A DNA stretch of 64,000 nucleotides from Pseudomonadota bacterium (lineage in GTDB: Bacteria > Pseudomonadota > Alphaproteobacteria > Azospirillales > Azospirillaceae): contig JAFAFA010000126.1 of NCBI GenBank assembly GCA_023423695.1, forward strand, positions 124,001 through 188,000, written 5' to 3'. Below the pieces are notes generated by a model. That model had not been told where the DNA came from, made no database searches, and worked only from the letters and a program-made list of their open reading frames with translations. Both the position numbers and the translations under genes were made by a program. Shown here in pieces: positions 27,219 to 35,390 of this stretch. Positions within the stretch are counted from its first letter, which is position 1, and every line of letters begins with the position of its first letter.

Positions 27219-29288
27219 ATGGTCTCTGCCGGCAATATTCTCCACGTCATTTCAATTCGGGCGAAGGTCGTGGCGGTCGCGGTGTTCGTGTTCGCCGCGG
27301 TCGGCTTGTCCTCGGTCCTCACCATGCGCGACATGGGACACCAGACCGAGGAATTGTCCGAGGTCCAGCGCGACGTCGGCGACGTGGTCGGCCGGGTCAT
27401 CCCCCTCGTATCGCTGGTGGCGGAGATCCGGCACGACGTGGTGCAGACCCAGCAATGGCTGACCGACCTGTCGGCCACACGCGGGCTGGACGGCCTGGAC
27501 GACGGCGGGGCGAAATCGGCCGAATTCGCCCGCCGCTTCGGGGAGCACACCGCCAGAGCCGCCGATCTGGCGCGCGAGCTGAAGCTGCCGCATGTGGTCG
27601 CGGAGATCGAGAAGACCCGCACCGCCTTCGGTCCCTTCTATGAGATGGGCCAGCGCATGGCCAAGGCCTATGTCGACGGCGGGCCGGCGGCCGGCAATCC
27701 GATGATGGCAAAGTTCGACGAAGTCGCCGATGCGATGGGCGACAGCCTGGAGGCGCTGGGTGCCAGTGTGGTCGCCGTCAGTTCCGACCGGCTGACGGAG
27801 CTGACCGCCGGCATCGAGGAGGTGCGGACGGCGGCGGACGGGCTGCGCCTGACGGTGATCGGCGCCGGTCTGGCCATCCTGCTGATGGCGTCCGCCTGCG
27901 TGGTGTTCCTGGAAGTGGCGATGATCCGGCCGATGGAGCGGCTGCGGCGCGCCATGGTGGCGCTTGCCGGCGGCACGCTGGATGTGGAGGTCGGGCTGAC
28001 GGAACGCCGGGACGAGATCGGCCACATGGCCGACACCGTGCGGGTCTTCCGGCAGAGCGCGCAGGAGAACGCCCGGCTGCGTGCCGAGCAGGAGGAGACC
28101 CGCCGCCGCAGCGAGGAGGAGCGGCGCCAGGCACTGGAGGCGATGGCGGAGAAGGTGGAGCAGGAGACCCGCGTCGCCGTCGACCATGTGGCGGAGCGCA
28201 CCTCCCGCATGAGCACCAACGCCGGCGCGATGGCCGAATCGGCGGTGCAGGTCAGCGACAATGCCCAGACCGTCGCGGCCGCGGCCCAGCAGGCGCTGAG
28301 CAATGCCGAAACCGTCGCCGCCGCGACGGAGGAGCTGTCGGCCGCCATCGCCGACATTGGGATGCAGGTGTCCACCGCCGCCGACGTCACCAGCCGGGCG
28401 GTGGATCGTGCCGGTCTCGCCCGCTCCACCATCGAGCGGCTGTCGGTGTCGGTGGAGCGCATCGGCGCCGTCGCCCGGCTGATCGGCGACATCGCCAGTC
28501 AGACCAATCTCCTGGCGCTGAACGCCACCATCGAGGCGGCGCGGGCCGGCGATGCCGGGCGCGGCTTCGCCGTCGTCGCCAACGAGGTGAAGAACCTCGC
28601 CAGCCAGACCGCGCGTTCCACCGAGGAGATCGGCTCGCTGATCTCGGAGGTGGAGGCGGTGACGGCGTCGGCCGTCGGCGCCGTCGGCGAGGTGTCGGAG
28701 ACCATCGACGAGGTGGCCGGCATCTCGTCCTCCATCGCTGCGGCGGTGGAGGAGCAGGCGGCGGCGACCCACGAGATCGCCCGCTCCGTCGGACAGACCA
28801 GCGAGGCCGCGAAGGAGGTGTCGCTGCGCATCATGCGCGTTTCCGCCGAGGCGAGCTCCACCCAGGACCGCGCCGGCGAGGTGCGGACCGTCGCCATCGA
28901 CGTGGCCGGCGGCATCGATGCCCTGCGCAGCGTGCTGATCCGCGTCGTCCGCACCGCCACCACCGACGTCGACCGCCGCCAGCGCCCGCGCTTCGCCGTG
29001 TCGATCGGCTGTGCGGTCGAGAGCGCCGGCGCTCCGCCGGTCCGCGCCACCGTCGCCAACCTGTCGTCGGGCGGCGCCATGTTGACCGGCGCTCCCGACA
29101 GGATGGCCGGCGCGCCGCTGGTCCTCCGCATCGACGGCGTCGCCCGGCCGCTCGCCGCCCGCATCAAGTCCAGCGAACAGGGCCGCCTGCATGTGAAGTT
29201 CGATCTGCCGGACGCCGAGCAGGGCGCCTTCGACCGCGAGGTCGAACGGCTGACCCGCGGACTGATGCCACTGGAAGCGGTGACGTGA
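27219..29288 (+). CDS. Methyl-accepting chemotaxis protein with C-terminal PilZ domain
   Basis: A 689-residue chemoreceptor. One membrane segment at about 13-35, a helical periplasmic domain, a second segment near 207-232, HAMP, and a signalling hairpin whose tip reads IASQTNLLALNATIEAARAG. The last 100 residues form a PilZ domain with the c-di-GMP motif RRQRPRF and the downstream NLSSGG (Asn where Asp is commoner). Binding of c-di-GMP to a receptor of this design is known for Azospirillum Tlp1. Methylation sites are not obvious. A 198-base AT-rich gap precedes it. Confidence 0.9.
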   Translation: MVSAGNILHVISIRAKVVAVAVFVFAAVGLSSVLTMRDMGHQTEELSEVQRDVGDVVGRVIPLVSLVAEIRHDVVQTQQWLTDLSATRGLDGLDDGGAKSAEFARRFGEHTARAADLARELKLPHVVAEIEKTRTAFGPFYEMGQRMAKAYVDGGPAAGNPMMAKFDEVADAMGDSLEALGASVVAVSSDRLTELTAGIEEVRTAADGLRLTVIGAGLAILLMASACVVFLEVAMIRPMERLRRAMVALAGGTLDVEVGLTERRDEIGHMADTVRVFRQSAQENARLRAEQEETRRRSEEERRQALEAMAEKVEQETRVAVDHVAERTSRMSTNAGAMAESAVQVSDNAQTVAAAAQQALSNAETVAAATEELSAAIADIGMQVSTAADVTSRAVDRAGLARSTIERLSVSVERIGAVARLIGDIASQTNLLALNATIEAARAGDAGRGFAVVANEVKNLASQTARSTEEIGSLISEVEAVTASAVGAVGEVSETIDEVAGISSSIAAAVEEQAAATHEIARSVGQTSEAAKEVSLRIMRVSAEASSTQDRAGEVRTVAIDVAGGIDALRSVLIRVVRTATTDVDRRQRPRFAVSIGCAVESAGAPPVRATVANLSSGGAMLTGAPDRMAGAPLVLRIDGVARPLAARIKSSEQGRLHVKFDLPDAEQGAFDREVERLTRGLMPLEAVT

Positions 29289-29306
29289 GAAGCCGGCAAC
29301 GCCTCT

Positions 29307-30014
29307 CTAGAGACCGATGAAGGGTTGCATCAGCCGTCCCATCAGCCCGGTGAAGCGCAGCGGCGCATCGGTTGCGATCAGGCAGATGCAGTCGCGGTGG
29401 CTGTCGGCGATGGGCTGGTGGTCGGTATCGCCATCCACCTCGGCCAGATCGCCGGGACCGTAGCGGCCGAGCTCATCGGCGAAATGGCCGCTCAGCACCA
29501 CGGTCAGCTCCAGGCCGCCATGGCTGTGATGGGGCAGGGCGGTGCCGGGGGCGATGCGCAGAAGCTGGGCGGCACCGCCCGATGCGCTCCGCGGCATCAG
29601 TTCCACCCGCCGGACGCCGGGTGCCAGACGCTGCCATGTCAGCCCGTCCAGTTCGGTCGCCCGGGGCACATAGGGTCTCAACGGTGCGGGAAGTGCCGGA
29701 CCGGCCGGCAGGCGGCTGCCCCACAGCGGGCCGGCCCGTTCGGCCTTGCACGGGTTGGCGGGGGCCTCCTCCAGATCGAGGCGGGCCAGCGTGGCGGACA
29801 GCGACAGGCTTTCGAGCGGGGCGGGCGGCAGTTCCTCCAGCAGGGCGCCGCCCAGCGCCTCCACCTCCGCCAGGGCGGCGCGGCAGTCGGGGCAGTGGGC
29901 GAGGTGGACGGCGACGGCCAGCGACAGCCCTTCTGCGAGGCTGCCGGCGCCATAGGCCACCAGCAGGGCATCGCTGGGGTGGTGGTTCGGCAGGAAGACT
30001 TGGTGCGCTGTCAT
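29307..30014 (-). CDS. chrR: ChrR-type zinc/cupin anti-sigma factor
   Basis: A 235-residue anti-sigma factor. The N-terminal zinc-binding anti-sigma domain has the His plus HLAHCPDC pattern (HxxxCxxC). The C-terminal cupin has a second metal site built from LPHHSHGGLELTVVLSGHF and a later His. In Rhodobacter, singlet oxygen triggers ChrR loss and frees RpoE. The ATG overlaps the rpoE stop by four bases, giving matched production of sigma and anti-sigma. It is convergent with the PilZ receptor gene. Confidence 0.92.
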   Translation of the reverse strand: MTAHQVFLPNHHPSDALLVAYGAGSLAEGLSLAVAVHLAHCPDCRAALAEVEALGGALLEELPPAPLESLSLSATLARLDLEEAPANPCKAERAGPLWGSRLPAGPALPAPLRPYVPRATELDGLTWQRLAPGVRRVELMPRSASGGAAQLLRIAPGTALPHHSHGGLELTVVLSGHFADELGRYGPGDLAEVDGDTDHQPIADSHRDCICLIATDAPLRFTGLMGRLMQPFIGL

Positions 30015-30697
30015 CGGTCGTCGTCTCCCAGCGCCTTGCGGATCTTGGCCATGGCCAGACGCAGGCGCGATTTCACTGTGCCCAGCGGCACGTCCAGCCT
30101 TTCGGCGATGGCCGGGTGGGCGAGGTCGGCGAAGAAGGACAGCTGCACCACCTCCGCCTGTTCCGGCGTCAGCGCAGCCAGCGCGCCGCGCAGACGGCGG
30201 GCGCGGCGGTCGCCGTCCAGCAACTCGTCGGCGCGGGGGCGTTCGTCCTCATGCTCCAGCAACTCGTCGTCCGACACCTCCGGGTGGCGTTCGCGGCGTA
30301 GCGCGTCGATGCGCAGGTTGCGCGCGATGGTGAAGACCCAGGTCGCCGCCTCCGCCTTCGCCGGGTCGTAGAGCGAGGCCTTCCGCCACACCGACAGCAT
30401 GGTGTCCTGCGCCAGATCCTCCGCCCGCTGCGCCGGCATGCCGAGCTTCAGCATGTAGGCCTTCACCCGCGGGGCGAAGTGGCCGAACAGCCGGGCGAAG
30501 GCCGCCCGGTCGCCGGAGGCCACCGCGACCAGATCGTCCGACAGACTTGCCGCCAGCGCATCGTCGGGAGACTGGGCGGGAGGCTGGGCGGGAGACCGGG
30601 CAGGCGATGGCCGGGCAGGTAAGGTCCGGGCAGCTCCGGCCCTGGTCTGGTCCGGGCCGGTGGCATGCGACAGCAGTGAGGCCAGCGGTGCGATCAT
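30011..30697 (-). CDS. rpoE: ECF sigma factor RpoE (ECF11-like)
   Basis: A 228-residue ECF sigma factor. Region 2 contains AEDLAQDTMLSVWRKA and TWVFTIARNLRIDALRR; region 4 contains LTPEQAEVVQLSFFADLAHP and the LPLGTVKSRLRLA-type recognition helix (here VPLGTVKSRLRLA). Pairing with chrR identifies the type. The frame extends further upstream, but a TGATCC-N16-CGTA promoter at 30706-30731 ends only about eight bases before the ATG at 30697, so I use that ATG. It lacks a ribosome-binding site and may be leaderless. The first 55 residues are a Pro/Ala-rich extension with a 12-bp tandem repeat. Confidence 0.85.
   Translation of the reverse strand: MIAPLASLLSHATGPDQTRAGAARTLPARPSPARSPAQPPAQSPDDALAASLSDDLVAVASGDRAAFARLFGHFAPRVKAYMLKLGMPAQRAEDLAQDTMLSVWRKASLYDPAKAEAATWVFTIARNLRIDALRRERHPEVSDDELLEHEDERPRADELLDGDRRARRLRGALAALTPEQAEVVQLSFFADLAHPAIAERLDVPLGTVKSRLRLAMAKIRKALGDDDR
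30566..30601 (-). repeat. Three 12-bp tandem repeats in the rpoE N-terminal extension
   Basis: Three copies of GGGAGRCYGGGC, read on the plus strand, encode a Pro-Ala-Gln-Ser/Pro run. The stretch is low-complexity and probably free to vary in length. Confidence 0.7.
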
Positions 30698-30702
30698 GGC
30701 CA

Positions 30703-30731
30703 GGATACGCCAGCGCTGCCGCTTCGGATCA
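30703..30731 (-). promoter_or_regulatory. RpoE-type promoter of rpoE-chrR
   Basis: On the minus strand TGATCC (30731-30726), 16 bases, then CGTATCC (30709-30703). It has the same form as two other promoters in this neighbourhood. The transcript start should fall at or next to the rpoE ATG. Confidence 0.7.
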
Positions 30732-30802
30732 CCGCCCGTGAGACATTTATCGGTCCGCATTTCGTACACTCGACCGGAGCGCCGGAAAGCGCGAGCGTGG
30801 CA

Positions 30803-30831
30803 TGATCCATCCGCGGCCGAGCGCCGTATCT
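30803..30831 (+). promoter_or_regulatory. RpoE-type promoter of the oxidoreductase-Cfa operon
   Basis: TGATCC (30803-30808), 16 bases, then CGTATCT (30825-30831). It points at the flavin oxidoreductase gene, leaving a leader of about 90 bases. It is divergent from the rpoE promoter. Confidence 0.7.
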
Positions 30832-30928
30832 GGATCACTCGTGCCGGACCTACCCATTTCGGATAGGGTCCGTTTCCGATCACGCCCAAGACCCATCACG
30901 CCCAAGACCCCGAGAAGGGCCGTCCGCC

Positions 30929-32320
30929 ATGCCGCTTTCCGACTCCGCCCTTCCGCCATCGGCCCCGCTCGACATCGCCGTGATCGGCTCCGGCATCTCC
31001 GGGCTGTCGGCGGCCTGGCTGCTCTCGAAGACGCACCGCGTCACCCTGTACGAGAAGGAGGACCGGCCGGGCGGCCATGCCAATACGGTGGAGGCCGATG
31101 GCGCCGGCCCGGTCGATACCGGTTTCATCGTCTACAACGAGCCCTGCTATCCCAATCTGGTGGCGCTGTTCGACCGGCTGGGCGTGCGGACCCGCGCCAC
31201 CGACATGAGCTTCGCCGCCTCGCTCGACGGCGGGCGGGTGGAGTATGCCGGCAGCTCGCTGGGCACGCTGTTCGCGCAGAAGCGCAACCTGCTGCGCCCG
31301 CGCTTCTGGCGGATGCTGGCCGACCTGTTGCGCTTCTACCGCGAGGCGCCGGGGCTGCTGGCAGAGATGTCGGAGGGGCCGGCGGCAGAGACGCTGACGC
31401 TCGGCCAATTCCTCGACCGCGGCGGCTATTCCGATGCCTTCATGCGCGACCATCTGCTGCCGATGGCCGCCGCCATCTGGTCGAGCCCGGCCCAGGCGAT
31501 GCGCGACCATCCGGCATCCGCCTTCATCCGCTTCTGCGACAACCATGGCCTGCTGAAGATCAAGGGCCGCCCGGTCTGGCGCACGGTGGAGGGCGGGAGC
31601 CGCAGCTATGTCGAACGCATGCTGGCCGACATGCCCGGCGCGCTTCGCCTGAACTGCGCCGTGGAGGGGATCGCCCGCGAGGAGGGGCGCGTCCTGGTGC
31701 GAGACCGCCGCGGCGACGTGCGCGCCCATGACCACGTCGTGATCGCCACCCATGCCGATCAGGCGCTCGCCCTGCTGGAGGATGCGGGCGAGGAGGAGAG
31801 CCGGCTGCTGGGCGCCTTCGGCTACGAACGCAACCTCGCCATCCTTCACACCGACGCCGCCCTGATGCCGAAACGCCGGGCCGTGTGGTCGAGCTGGAAC
31901 TATCTCAGCCGGCAGAGCGACGGCGGCAGCGACGATACCGTCTGCGTCACCTACTGGATGAACCGGCTGCAGGGCTTCCTGCCGCGGGAGCGCGACCTGT
32001 TCGTCACGCTGAACCCCACCCATCCGCCGCGTGAGGGCAGCATCCTGCGCAGCGTCCTCTACGACCACCCCATCTTCGGGATGGAGGCGCTTGCGGCGCA
32101 GAAGCGGCTGTGGACCCTTCAGGGGCGGCGGCGGACCTGGTTCGCCGGCTCCTATTTCGGCGCTGGATTCCACGAGGACGGCGTGCAGGCGGGGCTGGCG
32201 GTGGCGGAGGCGCTGGGCGGCCTGCGCCGGCCCTGGAGCGTGCCCGACGAGTCCGGCCGCATCCATCTGGGCCCGTCGCCTGCGCCGGCCGCGCCCACCG
32301 CCCGACTGGAGGCCGTGTGA
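30929..32320 (+). CDS. NAD(P)/FAD-dependent oxidoreductase, amine-oxidase/desaturase fold
   Basis: A 463-residue flavoprotein. The N-terminal dinucleotide fold is IAVIGSGISGLSAAWLLSK followed by YEKEDRPGGHANT, and the C-terminal FAD-closing motif is WFAGSYFGAGFHEDGVQAGL. This is the family usually found with DUF1365 and Cfa-like methyltransferases, whose members act on fatty acyl chains or are unassigned. It leads a four-gene operon with overlaps of one base to DUF1365 and short gaps after. An RpoE-type promoter precedes it. The exact substrate is not visible in the sequence. Confidence 0.85.
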   Translation: MPLSDSALPPSAPLDIAVIGSGISGLSAAWLLSKTHRVTLYEKEDRPGGHANTVEADGAGPVDTGFIVYNEPCYPNLVALFDRLGVRTRATDMSFAASLDGGRVEYAGSSLGTLFAQKRNLLRPRFWRMLADLLRFYREAPGLLAEMSEGPAAETLTLGQFLDRGGYSDAFMRDHLLPMAAAIWSSPAQAMRDHPASAFIRFCDNHGLLKIKGRPVWRTVEGGSRSYVERMLADMPGALRLNCAVEGIAREEGRVLVRDRRGDVRAHDHVVIATHADQALALLEDAGEEESRLLGAFGYERNLAILHTDAALMPKRRAVWSSWNYLSRQSDGGSDDTVCVTYWMNRLQGFLPRERDLFVTLNPTHPPREGSILRSVLYDHPIFGMEALAAQKRLWTLQGRRRTWFAGSYFGAGFHEDGVQAGLAVAEALGGLRRPWSVPDESGRIHLGPSPAPAAPTARLEAV

Positions 32321-33150
32321 TGGAGCGGCATAAGGAGGAGCAGCCCTTCGCCTCCGGACTCTATGTCGGCACGGTGATGCACCACAGGGTGAAGCCGGTG
32401 CGCCATCGCCTGTCCTACCGCGTGTTCAGCCTGCTGGCCGATCTGGACGAGCTTCCGCGGCTGGACCGCGAACTGCGGCTGTTCGCCCACAACCGCTTCG
32501 GGCTGACCGGCTTCCACGACCGTGATTTCGGGCCGTTGGATGGGGTGGGCGTCGGCTTGAAGCAATGGGCGGAAAATCAGCTGGCGGCGGCCGGGATCGA
32601 GGCGGGCGGGCCGGTGCGGCTGCTGTGCTTCCCGCGGGTGCTGGGCTTCGTCTTCAATCCGCTCTGCGTCTGGTTCTGCCACCGGCCCGATGGGACGCTC
32701 GCCGCCATCATCCACGAGGTCAGCAACACCTTCGGCCAGCGCCATGCCTATCTGATCCCGGCGGAGCGCGGAACGGACGGGCTGGTGCGCCAGCGCTGCG
32801 ACAAGCGGTTCTACGTGTCACCCTTCATGGACATGGAGACGGCCTATCACTTCCGCATCCGTCCGCCGTCGGGCGAGGAGGGGGAGCCGCTGGCCGTCTC
32901 GATCCGCCAGACCGATGCGGCGGGGCCGGTGCTGCATGCGTCGCTCGCCCTGCGGCGGGTGGAGCTGACCGACGGCGCCATCCTGCGCGCCTGGGCGCGG
33001 CATCCGCTGATGACCGCCAAGGTGGTCGCCGGCATCCATTGGGAGGCGCTGCATCTCTGGCGCAAGGGGCTGGCGATCCGCCCGCGCCCGCCCGCCCCCG
33101 CCCATCCGGTGACCGTCGTCGACGGCTCAACCGTTCCCACCCGCTTCTGA
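32320..33150 (+). CDS. DUF1365 family protein
   Basis: A 276-residue protein of the DUF1365 family, recognised by YVGTVMHHRVKPVRHRLSYR, VLGFVFNPLCVWFCH and the EVSNTFGQRHAYLI stretch. The function is not established. It nearly always sits between a flavin oxidoreductase and a Cfa-type methyltransferase, as here. Its ATG shares one base with the upstream stop (TGATG) and CTGGAGG lies at the right distance. Confidence 0.85.
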   Translation: MERHKEEQPFASGLYVGTVMHHRVKPVRHRLSYRVFSLLADLDELPRLDRELRLFAHNRFGLTGFHDRDFGPLDGVGVGLKQWAENQLAAAGIEAGGPVRLLCFPRVLGFVFNPLCVWFCHRPDGTLAAIIHEVSNTFGQRHAYLIPAERGTDGLVRQRCDKRFYVSPFMDMETAYHFRIRPPSGEEGEPLAVSIRQTDAAGPVLHASLALRRVELTDGAILRAWARHPLMTAKVVAGIHWEALHLWRKGLAIRPRPPAPAHPVTVVDGSTVPTRF

Positions 33151-33174
33151 CCGTTCCCGAGAAGGCTTTTCCGC

Positions 33175-34422
33175 ATGACCGACATCGCTGCGCCCGCCCT
33201 TCGCCGTCACCCCCGGTGGCTGCGGCTGGTGACCGGACACGATCTGTGGACCGGCGTGCTGCTGAGGCTGGCTTCCCGCATCCGCGTCGGCGAGCTGACC
33301 CTGCGCCTGCCGGACGGGCGGACGATGCGGTTCGGCGACGGGACCGCCGGCCCGCCGGCCGATCTGGCGCTGCTCGACGGGTCGGCGGCGCGGCGGCTTG
33401 TGCTGGGTGGCGGGATCGGCATGGCCGAGGCCTATGGCGACGGGCTTTGGCACAGCGGCGACCTGCCGGCCCTGATCGAACTGGCGATCCGCAATGAGGC
33501 GGCGCTGAGGGGCGTGCTGAAGGGCACCCTGGCGGCGTCCGCGGTCAACCGGCTGTTCCACCGCAGCCGCGCCAATTCCCGCCGCGGCAGCCGGCGCAAC
33601 ATCGCCTTCCATTACGACCTCGGCAACGAGTTCTACCGGCTGTGGCTCGACCCCGGTATGACCTATTCCTCCGCCCTGTACGAGGATGAGGGGCAGAGCC
33701 TGGAGGACGCGCAGGACGCCAAGATCCGCCGCGTCGCCGAACTTCTGCAACTGCGGCCCGGCGACCGGGTGCTGGAGATCGGCTGCGGTTGGGGCGGCAT
33801 GGCGGAGCATTTGGCCGACCGCGGCGAGGCCTCGGTCGTCGGGCTCACCCTGTCGGCGGAACAGCTGTCCTTCGCCCGCCACCGCATGGCGGAGGCCGGG
33901 CTGGCCGGCACGGTGGACCTGAGGCTGATGGATTATCGCGATGCCGGAGGCAGCTTCGACCGCATCGTTTCCATCGAGATGATCGAGGCGGTGGGGGAGG
34001 AGCATTGGCCGCGCTATTTCGCCAGCCTGCGCGACCGGCTGGTTCCCGGCGGGGCGGCGGTGGTGCAGGCGATCACCATCGACGATGCCCGTTTCCAGCG
34101 CTACCGCCGCAACTGCGACTTCATCCAGCGCCACATCTTCCCCGGCGGGCTGCTGCCCTGCCCGTCGGCTCTGCGCGCCGAGGCGGAGCGGGCCGGGCTG
34201 GTGGTGGAGCATGTCGAGACCTTCGGCGCCTCCTATGCCCGCACCTGCGCCGCATGGCGCCGCCGCTTCCATGAGGCCGCGCCGCAAATCGCCGCCATGG
34301 GCTTCGATCCGCGGTTCCGCCGGCTGTGGGACTATTACCTCGCCTACTGCGAGGCGGGGTTCCGCGCCGGCACCATCGATGTCGGGCTCTGGCGCTTCCG
34401 CCGGCCCGGACCGGCGCCCTGA
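33175..34422 (+). CDS. Cyclopropane-fatty-acid-synthase-like SAM methyltransferase
   Basis: A 415-residue enzyme of the Cfa family, which adds a one-carbon group from SAM to double bonds of membrane lipid acyl chains. Visible landmarks are FHYDLGNEFYRLWLDPGMTY, the SAM motif VLEIGCGWGGMAEH (about residues 200-213), SIEMIEAVGEEHW and FIQRHIFPGGLLP. In Rhodobacter one RpoE-dependent Cfa homologue methylates vaccenate without closing a ring, on the way to furan fatty acids. Which of these this one does cannot be told by eye. Confidence 0.9.
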   Translation: MTDIAAPALRRHPRWLRLVTGHDLWTGVLLRLASRIRVGELTLRLPDGRTMRFGDGTAGPPADLALLDGSAARRLVLGGGIGMAEAYGDGLWHSGDLPALIELAIRNEAALRGVLKGTLAASAVNRLFHRSRANSRRGSRRNIAFHYDLGNEFYRLWLDPGMTYSSALYEDEGQSLEDAQDAKIRRVAELLQLRPGDRVLEIGCGWGGMAEHLADRGEASVVGLTLSAEQLSFARHRMAEAGLAGTVDLRLMDYRDAGGSFDRIVSIEMIEAVGEEHWPRYFASLRDRLVPGGAAVVQAITIDDARFQRYRRNCDFIQRHIFPGGLLPCPSALRAEAERAGLVVEHVETFGASYARTCAAWRRRFHEAAPQIAAMGFDPRFRRLWDYYLAYCEAGFRAGTIDVGLWRFRRPGPAP

Positions 34423-34438
34423 ACGGAGGCCACCTGCG

Positions 34439-34966
34439 ATGAAGGTCGAGGATTTCGCCGGGACGGGCCCGGAGTTGCGGATCGAGCGCTATTTCGCCGG
34501 CCGCACCCGTGCCTGGGGCCTGTTCGAGGACCGGTTCGGCACCCTGCGCCGCAGCTTCACCGTCGTCATCGACGGGCATTGGGACGGGCGGGAACTGACG
34601 CTGGACGAACGGTTCGACTATTCCGACGGCGAAACCGACCGCCGGGTCTGGCGCATCGCCAGGACCGGGGAGGGGCGGTACGAGGGGCAGGCCGACGACG
34701 TGATCGGCAAGGCGGTCGGCCGGTCGGCCGGCAACGCGCTGAACTGGACCTACGAGATGGCGCTGAGGGTCGGCGGCGGCCGCTGGCGGGTGCGGTTCGA
34801 CGACTGGATGTGGCTGCAGCCGGGCGATGCGCTGATCAACCGCGCCAATGTCTACCGCTGGGGATTGTGGATCGGCACCGTCAGCCTGTTCTTCCTGCCC
34901 GAAGGGCGGCTGGTCGAACCGAGCGCCGTCACCGCGGCGGTGCCGCCCCCAGCCGCCGCTGAATGA
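34439..34966 (+). CDS. DUF3833 family protein
   Basis: A 175-residue protein with no signal peptide, seen in the order oxidoreductase, DUF1365, Cfa, DUF3833. The pattern VEDFAGTGPELRIERYFAGR, DRFGTLRRSFTVVIDG and NRANVYRWGLWIGTV fits DUF3833, a lipocalin-like beta-rich fold of unknown role. ACGGAGG precedes the ATG. Its last 38 bases overlap the 3' end of the convergent SnoaL-like gene. Confidence 0.82.
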   Translation: MKVEDFAGTGPELRIERYFAGRTRAWGLFEDRFGTLRRSFTVVIDGHWDGRELTLDERFDYSDGETDRRVWRIARTGEGRYEGQADDVIGKAVGRSAGNALNWTYEMALRVGGGRWRVRFDDWMWLQPGDALINRANVYRWGLWIGTVSLFFLPEGRLVEPSAVTAAVPPPAAAE

Positions 34967-35390
34967 GGCGCAGCGGCGCGCCCAGCACCGGCAGGCGCAG
35001 GTAGACATGCTCCCCGGAATCCCAATGGTCGATATGCTCGGCCACCCGGCCGTCGGGGGCCTGCCGGACCTCGCTGGTGCCGATGACGTCCATCCGGCCG
35101 ATGCCTGTCACCGTCGCCTCGAACCGCCAGCGCAGGATCGCCAGATCGGCGGCGGGCAGCCTGTGCGTGACGGTGAAGCACAGGTCCCGGCAGCCGTTCA
35201 GCGTGTGGAGCAGGGCCGCGCGCACCGCGTCGCGTCCGTGAGCGTCATTGAAGGGATCGCGGAAACGCACCTCCGGCACCGTCAGTGCGGCCAGCCGGTC
35301 GAGCGTGTCATGGCTCAGCGTCTCGAAGAAGGCGACCCAGGCGTCGAGCCCGCGTGCTCTCTGCTCGTCCATCATGCTTCCACCCATCAT
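34929..35390 (-). CDS. SnoaL-like (NTF2-fold) protein
   Basis: A 153-residue protein with the cone-shaped SnoaL/NTF2 pattern: FFETLSHDTLDRLAALTVPE, VRFRDPFND, and the closing VAEHIDHWDSGEHVY. Members are small-molecule isomerases, cyclases or binding proteins. It overlaps the upstream SDR by four bases (ATGA), so the pair is coupled. Two further ATG codons at 35375 and 35372 follow a GGTGGAAG sequence and may be the real start. Its end runs 38 bases into the convergent DUF3833 gene. Confidence 0.75.
   Translation of the reverse strand: MMGGSMMDEQRARGLDAWVAFFETLSHDTLDRLAALTVPEVRFRDPFNDAHGRDAVRAALLHTLNGCRDLCFTVTHRLPAADLAILRWRFEATVTGIGRMDVIGTSEVRQAPDGRVAEHIDHWDSGEHVYLRLPVLGAPLRLIQRRLGAAPPR

Noticed and set aside
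30832..30837. A fourth TGATCC (minus strand) between rpoE and the oxidoreductase gene
   Set aside because: No CGTA follows at 16 bases (CGCG is there instead), and the better rpoE promoter at 30706-30731 lies downstream.
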